Shown: piece after piece, positions 19,207 through 27,655 of the stretch
Numbering within the stretch: the first letter of the stretch is position 1
Layout of the letters: every line of letters starts with the position of its first letter
Assembly (NCBI RefSeq): GCF_900142225.1
Contig: NZ_FRAD01000008.1
Location: forward strand, 82,740-146,739
Source of the DNA: Hathewaya proteolytica DSM 3090
GTDB taxonomy: Bacteria; Bacillota; Clostridia; Clostridiales; Clostridiaceae
DNA: 64,000 nucleotides
Reading direction: 5' to 3'
The notes under the pieces: generated by a model
Seen by the model: the letters and a program-made list of their open reading frames with translations, nothing else
Told to the model about the DNA's origin: nothing
The model's database searches: none
Made by a program: the position numbers and the translations under genes

Positions 19207-19545
19207 ATGAGAAAGATTTATAATGAAAGTCAGTTTTTAGAGCTAAGTAAATATTCAAGAGAAATTATTGAAAGTACTAGAGAAATAATTTCTATACTAA
19301 ATGAAAATTATGGGGAGGATAGAGAGGTTGACAATGATTTAGGTGGATATATACTTATAGCAGAAAATATCGTAGATATCGAAGTATTGAAGCAAGATAA
19401 ATTACAAGGTTTAGTGCCAGAATATACTGATGTCATTGAATGTAGTGAAGGAGTTAATTGGACTTCTTCACTATTTTTACTTTCAAGTGATTTTTCAATT
19501 CTAGTAGTAACAACCGAAGAACTTTCTAAGTTCCTATTAGAATAA
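19207..19545 (+). CDS. Hypothetical protein (112 aa)
   Basis: This acidic protein with mixed helix and strand pattern is not recognised. It begins MRKIYNESQFLELSKYSREI and has no membrane segment or catalytic motif. It has a ribosome site (AGGGGG) and is first in a run of closely spaced small genes behind the terminator at 19151. Confidence 0.6.
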   Translation: MRKIYNESQFLELSKYSREIIESTREIISILNENYGEDREVDNDLGGYILIAENIVDIEVLKQDKLQGLVPEYTDVIECSEGVNWTSSLFLLSSDFSILVVTTEELSKFLLE

Positions 19546-19565
19546 GATAAGGAGGTTAAATTGAT

Positions 19566-19871
19566 GTGAGTAAGAAAAGCGAAGATAAGATAATCAAAGA
19601 AACTAAGTACTGTAAGATAATAAACCAAGGAAAAGTTGGAGATGATGAGTATACATATACAATTGAAAAAATCTATATCAAAGAGCTAAAAAGAAATGAA
19701 GTAAGGTTCTGTGTATATAAAGCAACCAGAAGAGGTGATGAAACATATATTCCAAGAAGCCTTGATGTGACTGAATTAGAGTTATTAGAGCTAATAAAAG
19801 AATCAATAAAGAATCAAGTATTTTCAGAAGAATTTATAACAATGTTAAAACAAGAAATAAGCAAAGTATAA
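19566..19871 (+). CDS. Hypothetical protein (101 aa, GTG start)
   Basis: This soluble, basic and acidic mixed protein is not recognised. It is read from GTG at 19566, with AAGGAGG 11 bases upstream. The nearer TTG-ATG is followed immediately by TGA and cannot be used. It ends LLKESIKN-type helices and is followed by a terminator hairpin. Confidence 0.55.
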   Translation: MSKKSEDKIIKETKYCKIINQGKVGDDEYTYTIEKIYIKELKRNEVRFCVYKATRRGDETYIPRSLDVTELELLELIKESIKNQVFSEEFITMLKQEISKV

Positions 19872-19911
19872 AGTCTTAATTACTATTGATGTAGTGATTA
19901 AGACTTTTATT
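19869..19911 (+). terminator. Terminator hairpin after the 101-aa gene
   Basis: AAAGTCTTAATTACTA pairs with TAGTGATTAAGACTTT, followed by TATTATTTTT. Confidence 0.8.
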
Positions 19912-19932
19912 ATTTTTAGGAGGTAGAAGGTA

Positions 19933-20031
19933 ATGAAAAGAATTTTATGTGTAGGCGTAATTAGAAATGGAAAGATAACTATAAAAACTTGTAATGAAAA
20001 GGAGATAGAGAAGTATGTTCAAGAAAAATAA
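19933..20031 (+). CDS. Small hypothetical protein (32 aa)
   Basis: MKRILCVGVIRNGKITIKTC followed by a charged tail. AGGAGGTAGAAGG lies just upstream. Its end overlaps the start of the next gene by 17 bases in another frame, suggesting coupling. It is too short for family assignment. Confidence 0.45.
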   Translation: MKRILCVGVIRNGKITIKTCNEKEIEKYVQEK

Positions 20032-20326
20032 TAGATATGTAACTAGAGGAGTAAATGAGGAAATTGATATAAGATTACAACTTATTATATGGAGTATGAT
20101 TGATAAGTTGAATGATGAAGGAAATGTTGAGCTAGATTACTTACAAGTGTTCAAGCTAAGAAAAGAAGATAATAAGATTGTAATAAATCAAAGTCAAGAA
20201 GTTCCTAAATATTCAAGAACATATGAAATAGAGTTAGAAGATATTGAGATTGATAATGAAATTAAGGTATATGTAATAGACAACGGAGTTGAAGGGAGTA
20301 CTATGTTATTTCCTTGGGAATATTGA
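20015..20326 (+). CDS. Hypothetical protein (103 aa)
   Basis: This strongly acidic, strand-rich protein is not recognised, starting MFKKNNRYVTRGVNEEIDI. GGAG sits 10 bases ahead of the ATG. It is part of the small-gene string. Confidence 0.55.
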   Translation: MFKKNNRYVTRGVNEEIDIRLQLIIWSMIDKLNDEGNVELDYLQVFKLRKEDNKIVINQSQEVPKYSRTYEIELEDIEIDNEIKVYVIDNGVEGSTMLFPWEY

Positions 20327-20342
20327 TGAGATGGGGGAAAAA

Positions 20343-20468
20343 ATGAAGAAGTTAAGTAAAGAAAAGACCTTTGATTATGATAGTAAAGAGCTTTTAGGAG
20401 TAATGCGTTTCGACTTCTATGATGGAGGACTTTCTAATCAATGGAATCCAAGAGAATTAATAATATAA
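20343..20468 (+). CDS. Small hypothetical protein (41 aa)
   Basis: Starts MKKLSKEKTFDYDSKELLGV and ends in RELII. It is preceded by GATGGGGG and abuts the next gene (TAA directly followed by TTG). No family is recognised. Confidence 0.45.
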   Translation: MKKLSKEKTFDYDSKELLGVMRFDFYDGGLSNQWNPRELII

Positions 20469-20690
20469 TTGAATGATAGAAAAGAAATAAACCTAAAGAA
20501 GTTACAAGAAGAACTAAATTACATTCAGTTTATATTGATAAGGGACTTCAATAAAGTTGTAGAGCTATGTAATGGTATAGGTTATGATAAAGAAGCTTTA
20601 GTATATATAGAGCTTGAAGAAGGTAAGTATGTAGTAAAGTTAATACCTGTACTAGATAGTTACTCATACATATACATTTATAAGAGATAG
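20469..20690 (+). CDS. Hypothetical protein (73 aa, TTG start)
   Basis: The frame opens with TTG immediately after the stop of the 41-residue gene, so translation is probably coupled. An internal ATG exists one codon further in another frame and is not usable. The product is soluble and unrecognised. Confidence 0.45.
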   Translation: MNDRKEINLKKLQEELNYIQFILIRDFNKVVELCNGIGYDKEALVYIELEEGKYVVKLIPVLDSYSYIYIYKR

Positions 20691-20702
20691 GAGGAGAAAT
20701 TA

Positions 20703-20786
20703 ATGGATATTGTAACAGTAATAAAAGTAGTTGGAACAATACTAACAGTTGTAGCAACATCAGTAGAAGCAATAAATAAGAAGTAG
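20703..20786 (+). CDS. Small hydrophobic peptide (27 aa)
   Basis: MDIVTVIKVVGTILTVVATS is followed by VEAINKK: one membrane helix with a short charged tail. AGGAGG lies 7 bases upstream. The size and layout resemble small membrane peptides such as type I toxins or accessory peptides. No antisense RNA could be shown. Confidence 0.45.
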   Translation: MDIVTVIKVVGTILTVVATSVEAINKK

Positions 20787-21261
20787 TAAACAAAGAATTA
20801 ATAAGTATAATAATGAAAGTAATAGGGGGCAAAGGGGGCAGAGTGGAAGAGAAAATTGCATAGTAACTTTCAAGTTGATGAAACTAAAAATACTTTTCTA
20901 AAATCTCTACCACCTATCCCCCTTTTCAACCTAAAGTAAAAAATGTTTATATTTTTTTAGTAGTTAATAAATACTAATGATTATAAGTTAAGAAATTAAG
21001 AAGTGATTAATAAAGAAAAGCGAAATAAGAAGTCATAAACATAAGAAAATAATAATAGATACCTTTACTTGAAATATGAGAAAACAATAGACAATCCTAG
21101 TCATTCAGTAGGAGGAATACTTCAAAAAGCTATGATAACACATCAGAAAACAGAGATTTCATAAAGAGTGAATAAATAATAGCAATCAGAATAAAAGCTA
21201 CGAATAAAGGCTAAATAAACTGTTTTTACTGATATGTTCAAATATATATTATAAATATGAT

Positions 21262-21304
21262 AAAAGAGTTAATGTTTCTAATGAAAGAAACATTAACTCT
21301 TTTC
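21262..21304 (+). terminator. Strong hairpin (19-bp stem)
   Basis: AAAAGAGTTAATGTTTCT pairs with the arm AGAAACATTAACTCTTTT around a 5-base loop. It is symmetric enough to work in both directions. Confidence 0.85.
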
Positions 21305-21347
21305 TATATAGTTACAAAGAAAGGAGTAAGAATAGTTAAAAGATTAT

Positions 21348-21380
21348 AAGTGATTTTACAATAGAAAATCACTTGTTTTA
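21348..21380 (+). terminator. Terminator-like hairpin upstream of the Mor-like gene
   Basis: AAGTGATTTT / AAAATCACTT (21365-21374) is followed by GTTTTAT. Confidence 0.65.
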
Positions 21381-21444
21381 TCAATCTTATAAAAAACTTA
21401 TAAAGAAAGTAAGATTATATTAAGTTAAAAAAGGAGGTGATGGA

Positions 21445-21735
21445 ATGGGCAATATGAGGAAGAAGAGTGAAAATTACAGAGGTATCTATAAGGATATGGT
21501 TGAAGTTTTAGGGCATGAGATAACATTAAAAGTATATGAGAATTATAAAGGTCAGCAGATAACATTTCCAGTGAGATTATATTCGGATAAATATGTAATT
21601 GATTATTTAAATAAGTATTATGATGGAAAGAACCTAAAACAGATATCAAGGAAATTAGGATATACATGTAATTGGCTACAAAAAGTAATAAAAAAAAATG
21701 GGATAAACAAAAGGAAGAGAGGAGAAAAGAAATAA
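21445..21735 (+). CDS. Mor-transcription-activator-like DNA-binding protein
   Basis: This 96-residue basic protein has the block YKDMVEVLGHEITLKVYENYKGQQITFP, shown here as consecutive short motifs (MVEVLGHEITLKVYENY, then QQITFPVRLY). It resembles the Mor/C activator family of phage Mu. A C-terminal HTH (LKQISRKLGYTCNWLQKVIK) follows. It probably controls neighbouring element genes. AAGGAGGTG stands 7 bases ahead. The next gene starts in its stop codon (TAATG). Confidence 0.7.
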   Translation: MGNMRKKSENYRGIYKDMVEVLGHEITLKVYENYKGQQITFPVRLYSDKYVIDYLNKYYDGKNLKQISRKLGYTCNWLQKVIKKNGINKRKRGEKK

Positions 21736-22061
21736 TGAATATTTTTGATGCAGGTGGATTAGTATCTTTTGTAGCATTAGTAATGAGTTTAATAGTAGGA
21801 ATAGGTATATATATGCTACTAAATAATTTGTTTGAGATTAAACATTTTGGATTTGGGGCATTGATAAGTTTCTTCTTTGGTTGTGTTCTTGCTGGAGCTT
21901 TTATCGTTAATATTATTGCTGGTTTATTAGGTGGTTTCCTTTCTGTAGTATGGGGATTAGCAAAGATAATAGCTATAATTGCAATACTAGGTTATGGTAT
22001 AATATTAATTTATAATAAAGTAACTGCTAAAAAGCAGAATAAGCATAAGGGTGATAAGTAG
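21735..22061 (+). CDS. Small membrane protein (108 aa)
   Basis: Read from the ATG overlapping the preceding stop. Three hydrophobic segments are visible (VSFVALVMSLIVGIGIYMLL, FGALISFFFGCVLAGAFIV, AKIIAIIAILGYGIILIY) before a Lys-rich tail. No family is recognised. It is coupled to the Mor-like gene and lies 2 bases before the next gene, so it probably works with that protein at the membrane. Confidence 0.6.
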   Translation: MNIFDAGGLVSFVALVMSLIVGIGIYMLLNNLFEIKHFGFGALISFFFGCVLAGAFIVNIIAGLLGGFLSVVWGLAKIIAIIAILGYGIILIYNKVTAKKQNKHKGDK

Positions 22062-22063
22062 TT

Positions 22064-22918
22064 ATGAATATAAAAGGTAGAGAAATTAAAGTTAATAAAA
22101 ATATTTTAATTATTGTAGGGGTAATAGTTTTTATAACCATTGGTTTTATAGGTAAAGGTAATAATGAAGAAAAGAGAATGATTGAAAATACTGTTAAAGC
22201 AATAGAAGCAAGAGATTATGATTATGCAGAGGAAGCATTGGCAAGTGTAGTAGATGGTAATAATAAGAAAGTGGACAAGTTGTGGAATATTATAAAATGT
22301 TACAAGGGTGCACAAACAGAATTTTATGCAGGTAATATTAATAAGGCAAATGAGTATTTAGAAGACATGAATAATGAATATAAAAAATATGATACATTAA
22401 AAGAGGATGTTGAAAAATTAAAGGCTGATGTAAAAGAAAGGGAAGCATTCATAGAGGAGATACGAGGGAAAATTCCTGAATATGAAAAGGTACTTAAGAA
22501 TAAAGAATATGAGAAGTATAATGAGATTCAAGGGGAGATTAAAGAAATAGGTAATAAAGATTTTTACTTTAAATTACCACAAGATATTTTAACTAAATTA
22601 AATAAATTAGAGCTTAGTTTGGGAGAAGGTATTGGAGAATATAATTCAATAAAAGCGGAAAAGCAGAAACAGGATGAAGAAAAAGAATCGAAAGCGATTG
22701 CTGAAAAATTCACACCAGAGATGGCTAAAGAATACGCCGAAAAAGATACTAATATAAACACTGGTAATACAAGATTAGAAATCATTTCTACACCAGAATA
22801 TGATGAAGCTGGAATAAAGTATTACAAGGTTGCTGTTTATTTAAAAGATAGTAATGAATTGATGTACTATTATGCAGTTTATGCCACAGGTGGAACACAG
22901 TTTTTAAGTTATAACTAA
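22064..22918 (+). CDS. Membrane-anchored coiled-coil protein (284 aa)
   Basis: An N-terminal membrane anchor (NILIIVGVIVFITIGFIG) is followed by a long charged helical region (about 40-215) and a C-terminal globular end with strands (YYKVAVYLKDSNELMYYYAV). The C-terminus is probably extracellular or at the wall. It is not recognised. It follows the 108-residue membrane protein almost without gap and ends at a terminator. Confidence 0.6.
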   Translation: MNIKGREIKVNKNILIIVGVIVFITIGFIGKGNNEEKRMIENTVKAIEARDYDYAEEALASVVDGNNKKVDKLWNIIKCYKGAQTEFYAGNINKANEYLEDMNNEYKKYDTLKEDVEKLKADVKEREAFIEEIRGKIPEYEKVLKNKEYEKYNEIQGEIKEIGNKDFYFKLPQDILTKLNKLELSLGEGIGEYNSIKAEKQKQDEEKESKAIAEKFTPEMAKEYAEKDTNINTGNTRLEIISTPEYDEAGIKYYKVAVYLKDSNELMYYYAVYATGGTQFLSYN

Positions 22919-22922
22919 GTTT

Positions 22923-22968
22923 TAATAAAGCTTTATTTATCATTAGAGATAGATAAAGCTTTATTTTT
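22923..22968 (+). terminator. Terminator after the coiled-coil membrane protein
   Basis: AATAAAGCTTTAT / ATAAAGCTTTATT is followed by TTTCTATTTTTTTT. Confidence 0.75.
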
Positions 22969-23191
22969 CTATTTTTTTTTATTAAAATAAAAATTATTTT
23001 AACTTAATTTTTATTAGAAGAATATTTGATATAGAAGTATAGAAGTATAGTAATAAATTTTTTATTATTAAAGTTTATTATAAAATATAATTGTTATCGT
23101 TAAATTTATATGGCAATAGTAACGATATTTTCATTACATAACAGAGGTAAGAATTTTATATAAATAATTATTAACGAGGAGAAACTAAATT

Positions 23192-24295
23192 ATGACAAAG
23201 GTAAATGATAGTAAAAATGATAGTAATAAGTGTGTAAATGAATATTTAAATGGAGCAGATAAATATTATTTATCTGGGAAATATGATATATCTATTAGAA
23301 CTATTGATAGATGGATATTAGATTTGGGAGTAAGTAAGGTTAAACTTAGGATTTTAAGAAGACATGATAAGATATCAATGGATATACAATATGAAGTATT
23401 TAAAGCATTAGGTAGTAATCCTATATTTTATGGATACAATGACTCAGAATGGAATATAAATAGAGTTATTAACTATATAAAAAGGACATATGGTATTGAA
23501 GTTAATAGGAGAATGGCAGCGGTTTTGATGGAAGACGCAAGAGCTTTAGGTTATATATATAAAACAGAGCAAGTTTATGATGATATAGGAAGGTTAGATG
23601 AGTTAGGATATAGTATAGTGTTACTAGATTATATTAAAATTGGTAGGATTAAGAGATTAGAGGTAGAACCATTAGGTATAAGAGATTATACAGAGGATGT
23701 ACTTGATGTAAATCTTGTAATTGGGAGGGCTAATGAAAAGATATATTTAGATGTTATTGTATCAGAATTGGAAATAGTTGATAAAGAAAAGAGGGTTGTT
23801 ATATATAAAACTAGTGATGAACAAAGTAGAATTAAGCAAAGGATTCAGAGAAAGTCAATTATAAATGATAAGTATGATTTATTGAATAGAATCAAGAAAT
23901 CAGAAAGAACACAAAATATTGTATTTATAAGCAAGTATGATAAAGATATTGAAAAGTTACAAAGAAAGAGAAGTAATATAAAATATTTTATCGTAGATGA
24001 AGGGATATATAGTGAATTACTACAAAGTAAGTATGAGGGTAACTATGTTAAACCAATAGCACAGTATATGTATGATGATAATAATAAAAACAGACGTTTT
24101 AGGAATGTAGCAGATATAAGCAATACAGTACAGGGAAAGGTAGAATCATATGTCTCAAAAGTTACTAAATATAAAAATAGCATTAGAAATGATATAAAAA
24201 TAAAAAATGAAAAAGAAGATATATTACATATAAATGGCGAAAATAAAGAAAAACTCTTTAAAATAATAAATGATAACTTTATATATAACATTTAA
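23192..24295 (+). CDS. HTH protein with transposase-like N-terminus (367 aa)
   Basis: The first 130 residues contain an HTH (YDISIRTIDRWILDLGV) and a winged-helix block (WNINRVINYIKRTYGIEVNR, then MAAVLMEDARALGY). This recalls the DNA-binding half of IS630-type transposases. The remaining 230 residues are strand-rich and highly charged, and I see no DDE catalytic triad, so this is unlikely to be an active transposase. Function is unknown. A terminator (24293-24322) follows, and there are no terminal inverted repeats around the gene. Confidence 0.5.
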   Translation: MTKVNDSKNDSNKCVNEYLNGADKYYLSGKYDISIRTIDRWILDLGVSKVKLRILRRHDKISMDIQYEVFKALGSNPIFYGYNDSEWNINRVINYIKRTYGIEVNRRMAAVLMEDARALGYIYKTEQVYDDIGRLDELGYSIVLLDYIKIGRIKRLEVEPLGIRDYTEDVLDVNLVIGRANEKIYLDVIVSELEIVDKEKRVVIYKTSDEQSRIKQRIQRKSIINDKYDLLNRIKKSERTQNIVFISKYDKDIEKLQRKRSNIKYFIVDEGIYSELLQSKYEGNYVKPIAQYMYDDNNKNRRFRNVADISNTVQGKVESYVSKVTKYKNSIRNDIKIKNEKEDILHINGENKEKLFKIINDNFIYNI

Positions 24296-24322
24296 GACAG
24301 AGAAGAAAGTACTCTGTCTTTT
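24293..24322 (+). terminator. Terminator after the HTH protein
   Basis: AAGACAGAG / CTCTGTCTT is followed by TTAATTTTAT. Confidence 0.8.
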
Positions 24323-24357
24323 AATTTTATATTAAGTCCATTGAGGTGAGAAAAAAA

Positions 24358-24451
24358 TGCCCATATCTTATAATAGTTCTTGTAAGTAATGAAGAAACGC
24401 CAAGGAAAAATAAAGGTGATAAAGAGAAAAAATAAGGTTATAAAAGTATAA
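24358..24451 (+). other. Two possible overlapping micro-genes upstream of the helicase
   Basis: GAGGTGAG precedes an ATG at 24358 encoding MPISYNSSCK. Its stop overlaps an ATG at 24389 encoding a 20-residue, extremely basic peptide, MKKRQGKIKVIKRKNKVIKV. They could be leader peptides or chance. I cannot decide. Confidence 0.25.
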
Positions 24452-24467
24452 ATAAGGAGGGGAAAAG

Positions 24468-25868
24468 ATGACAGAACAAGAGCAATGGCAAGAATTTTTG
24501 AATATGGGATTCATAGTTAAGGAAAGAACAGGTGAAATACTGGGTTTGAATGCAAATCTATTTGCATCATACATAGATAGAAGATTTAAATTAATTTACA
24601 CCAAAGAAGATTTTTACAATTACAAAGAAAAGTTAGGAAAATGGATTAAGGTTGAAGATATGAAAATGAGGACTACCTTAAGAAAAATTCTCCTTAGCTA
24701 CTGTGATAGTATTTGGACAAGAAAGCTAGAGGATGAATATATAGAAGCATTAAAAAGAACTGTATTCTTTGAAGGAGAACTAAATAGTAATAGAAGATTT
24801 ATAAATATGCTTAATGGGATGTATGATTTAGAAACTCATACATTAATAGAGCATAGTTATACGTACTACAGCACTATTCAAATTCCTATTGAATATGACC
24901 CAAAGGCTGAATGTCCTAGCTTTCAAAGATTCTTAGATGAGTCGTTTTTAGGGGATGAAGAGTCAATAAAAGTAGCTGAGGAATGGTTAGGCTATTCCAT
25001 GACATCTGAAACTAAAGCTCAAAAAGCGTTAGTACTATATGCAAAAGGTAGAAATGGAAAAGGCGTATATCTTCACATACTAGGAAAATGTGTAGGAAAA
25101 GAAAATACTACTAATATAGCAATCACGGAATTAAGCAATTCATTCATGCGTTCAACTTTAAATAACAAACTAGCTAACATATGCAGTGAAATGGAGTTAA
25201 ATAGTAAAAGCTTAAATACTCAGTATTTCAAGATGATAACTGGTGAGGATGACATAATGGCTGAGGAAAAATATAAACAAGCTTATTCACTTAAGCCAAC
25301 AGTAAAACTAATTTACTCAACTAATAATTTACCTCATACAAAGGATGTTACATTAGGTTTTAAGAGAAGATTATGTGTTCTTCACTTTAGAAATACTGTA
25401 GCAGAAAAGGATATTGATATAAATCTAAAGGAAAAACTAGAGAAAGAGCTTTCGGGGATATTTAATCTAGCAATGAAAGGCTTGAAAAGACTAGTAGATA
25501 ATAACTATCAATTTACTAAATGCAGTATTTCAGATGAATTACTGAAAGAGTATGAAAAAGATCTTAACCCTATGATTTCTTTCTTTGAAGAGTGCATTGA
25601 GCAAGCTGATGAGACTTATAGGGAAGACAGAAAGATAATTTACAATACTTTTAAAGTGTGGGCTGATGCTAATGGGATGAAGGGTTATGCAGATATAAGT
25701 TCTAGAAAATTCTGGACTAAATTTAATGAGCAAATGGAATTTTTAGAATACGAGTATAAAACGGGACATTCTAATAAACTTAGCTATTACACAGGAGTAA
25801 AAGTTGTAGGAGAATACAGGATTGATAAGAACCATCCAATGTACAATGGATTTCCATTGGGTGGATAG
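24468..25868 (+). CDS. P4-type (SF3/D5-like) replicative helicase
   Basis: This 466-residue protein has the superfamily 3 helicase core of phage/plasmid primase C-terminal regions. It has Walker A AKGRNGKGVYL (about 192), the Walker B region LANICSEMEL, and sensor region KLIYSTNNLP, followed by a winged C-terminus. No primase active site is visible at the N-terminus, so it is probably helicase only. In staphylococcal SCC a Cch helicase lies upstream of ccr, and this gene holds the same place. GGAGGGG precedes the start. Confidence 0.8.
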   Translation: MTEQEQWQEFLNMGFIVKERTGEILGLNANLFASYIDRRFKLIYTKEDFYNYKEKLGKWIKVEDMKMRTTLRKILLSYCDSIWTRKLEDEYIEALKRTVFFEGELNSNRRFINMLNGMYDLETHTLIEHSYTYYSTIQIPIEYDPKAECPSFQRFLDESFLGDEESIKVAEEWLGYSMTSETKAQKALVLYAKGRNGKGVYLHILGKCVGKENTTNIAITELSNSFMRSTLNNKLANICSEMELNSKSLNTQYFKMITGEDDIMAEEKYKQAYSLKPTVKLIYSTNNLPHTKDVTLGFKRRLCVLHFRNTVAEKDIDINLKEKLEKELSGIFNLAMKGLKRLVDNNYQFTKCSISDELLKEYEKDLNPMISFFEECIEQADETYREDRKIIYNTFKVWADANGMKGYADISSRKFWTKFNEQMEFLEYEYKTGHSNKLSYYTGVKVVGEYRIDKNHPMYNGFPLGG

Positions 25869-26139
25869 GAAAGAATGAGGTGGATTTGAAAAAGTCTAAA
25901 ATCTAATCAAATCAACAGGTTGGGTAGGTGGGAAGGTAAATTTCCTTAAAAATACCCAAAAGATATTTTTAAAAGAAATAATAGAATAGTTTTTTTTCAA
26001 GGAAAGCTCCCACCGAACCTAATTGAGTGAAATCAATAGGTTCAGAAAGAAACAATCAAACAATCAAAACCCCACAATATCACCAAATAAAGATAGTGGA
26101 TTAAATTTAATCAAATAAACTGAAAAGGAGAATGATGAA
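25869..26139. other. Palindrome-rich gap between helicase and ccr operon, candidate origin
   Basis: Two nested inverted repeats are visible. GGTGGGAAGG with TTTCCTT near 25927 mirrors AAGGAAAGCTCCCACC near 25999, and AACCTAATTG mirrors CAATAGGTT (26017-26042). A T/A-rich tract lies between. Such structure beside a helicase gene would suit a replication origin or operator. This is inference. Confidence 0.35.
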
Positions 26140-26766
26140 ATGGCAGTAGTAAAAAGGAGACCAGTTCCAAAAACAACAGATAAAACAGAGGGAAAAAGTA
26201 GTGAAGTAATTACATGGAAACCAGAGGAGGAAGATCTGAACTCAAACGAACCAAGAGAAAGAAGACGATGTCCTAGAACAAGCGATTTAAAAACTAATCA
26301 AAATGAAGTAGAAGAAGGAGAGGGTATAGTAACAATGGATAATTTAGAACAAGAACAATGTAACCAAGAACAAAGTAATTACGAATTACATATGTTTCAA
26401 CCATCAGTAAGTCAAACAACCAGTAGAGGTAACCTTAAGGCAGGAGCTATGTCAATTGTAAAGTCTAACTGTGGAAAAAGAATTACAATTTCTAAAGAAG
26501 TAATGGAAAAGTTAAATAATCCATCAAAGATTGTAATATCATTTTCAGATGAAAGCATAGCCATTGGAGAGTATTTGCCTAACAACAATAATCAGTTACA
26601 TTTAAAGATGGTAGGAAAGAAAGCAATTATTTATTCTGCTGGTTTAGTAACTGAGATAGCAAAGAAATATCAATTAGATTTCAGTACTAGAACATCAATA
26701 ACATTTACACAAGTTGGCTATGTAGAAAGCAATGGATATACTGTTGCAATAATAAAAATAAAATAA
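26140..26766 (+). CDS. Ccr-upstream hypothetical protein (208 aa)
   Basis: The N-terminal 95 residues are charged and apparently disordered (KRRPVPKTTDKTEGKSSEV). The C-terminal 110 are folded and strand-rich (NCGKRITISKEVMEKL, then TRTSITFTQVGYVESNGYTV), vaguely like a sheet-rich DNA-binding domain. No family is recognised. It opens the group of three genes that ends in the recombinase. AAAAGGAG precedes the start. Confidence 0.6.
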   Translation: MAVVKRRPVPKTTDKTEGKSSEVITWKPEEEDLNSNEPRERRRCPRTSDLKTNQNEVEEGEGIVTMDNLEQEQCNQEQSNYELHMFQPSVSQTTSRGNLKAGAMSIVKSNCGKRITISKEVMEKLNNPSKIVISFSDESIAIGEYLPNNNNQLHLKMVGKKAIIYSAGLVTEIAKKYQLDFSTRTSITFTQVGYVESNGYTVAIIKIK

Positions 26767-26788
26767 ATGATTTCAAGGAGGATGAAAC

Positions 26789-26890
26789 ATGGACAAGTCT
26801 AAGAGAGTAGAAGAAATAATGGAGATTTTATCACAGGTAATACTAGATACATTCAACAGGGAAAAGTCCCTGAAAATAAGTAGTTGTTAA
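26789..26890 (+). CDS. Small hypothetical protein (33 aa)
   Basis: MDKSKRVEEIMEILSQVILD continues to a short basic tail. A near-perfect AAGGAGG is placed 8 bases ahead, and a 13-bp hairpin follows directly. It is probably real, one amphipathic helix. Function is unknown. Confidence 0.5.
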   Translation: MDKSKRVEEIMEILSQVILDTFNREKSLKISSC

Positions 26891-26901
26891 GTAAGGACAT
26901 A

Positions 26902-26938
26902 AGCTTGATACTAACCAAAATATGATTAGTATCAAGCT
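26902..26938 (+). terminator. Perfect 13-bp stem-loop between ccr-upstream genes
   Basis: AGCTTGATACTAA (26902-26914) pairs exactly with TTAGTATCAAGCT (26926-26938). The tail is A-rich and not T-rich, so it may be an operator or RNA-processing hairpin instead of a classic terminator. Confidence 0.55.
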
Positions 26939-26971
26939 AATAAAATAAATGATAAAAAGGAGAGATTAACA

Positions 26972-27505
26972 ATGGCAGTTATAAAAAAAGATGGAAGAAG
27001 TGTACAAATAGAACTAGGGTGTAAGAAATGCAAAGTAAAAAGTTATGAACCAAATGGAAGAAAGATTATTAAACAACAAGTATTTAACCAAGGATATGTA
27101 ACCTTTGAACTTGAGGATGGAACATTGGTTGAACAATACGTGCTTATAACACCGTGGAATAGATACTTATTTTATAAGTTAATTAAGGCGATTAAGGGTG
27201 AGTTCAATATAAATGATGAGTGTGAAAACTTTCAATATGAAGAATTAATAGGTAAAGAGGTTGTTATAGAGCTAGAGGATGAACATAAGGATACTGGTAC
27301 ATACACTAATATTACTAATATCTATAATGTTGAAGATGGAGAAATTCTAATAATTGATGACAATAAGAGAAAAGAGAAGAGGTTTTCAGAAATGGAGAAA
27401 AATAACCTAATAAATATGCAGTACATGACCAATAAGGTGAATGAAAATATCAATTATATTGATACAGGTATTGAGGACATGGAGAATGAGGAGATTAACT
27501 TCTAA
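26972..27505 (+). CDS. Ccr-upstream hypothetical protein (177 aa)
   Basis: It begins MAVIKKDGRSVQIELGCKKC; the C-K-K-C pair could bind a metal. A strand-rich N-terminal half is followed by an acidic tail. It is not recognised. It shares the MAV-K opening with the 208-residue gene upstream and is followed by a hairpin (27519-27552) before the recombinase. Confidence 0.6.
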   Translation: MAVIKKDGRSVQIELGCKKCKVKSYEPNGRKIIKQQVFNQGYVTFELEDGTLVEQYVLITPWNRYLFYKLIKAIKGEFNINDECENFQYEELIGKEVVIELEDEHKDTGTYTNITNIYNVEDGEILIIDDNKRKEKRFSEMEKNNLINMQYMTNKVNENINYIDTGIEDMENEEINF

Positions 27506-27518
27506 GTAAGGGAATTTA

Positions 27519-27552
27519 TTACACTTGGTATTAGAATAAATATCAAGTGTAA
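27519..27552 (+). terminator. Hairpin upstream of the recombinase gene
   Basis: TTACACTTG pairs with CAAGTGTAA around a partly paired AT-rich centre. The T run is weak, so attenuation is possible. Confidence 0.5.
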
Positions 27553-27655
27553 TTATAAAAAACTGAGATACATATAACTGTGAAGAGTATTTTACTAAAT
27601 GACATGATAAGTATATATTATAAACCTGATGATAAATAAAATGGAGGAAATTAAA

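Larger units (their letters stand above)
20787..21444 (+). other. 658-base gap with two terminator-like hairpins and no convincing gene
   Basis: The gap is very AT-rich. It holds G-rich direct motifs near 20824 (GGGGGCAAAGGGGGC), short frames broken by stops near 21085-21175 that may be a decayed gene, and strong hairpins at 21262 and 21348. I see no tRNA or repeat array. Confidence 0.4.

Noticed and set aside
20548..20832. 94-residue reverse-strand Leu-rich frame
   Set aside because: It is an artefact of AT-rich forward micro-genes and lacks a ribosome site.
23192..24295. Active IS630-type transposase
   Set aside because: No DDE triad, no terminal inverted repeats and no target duplication could be seen.
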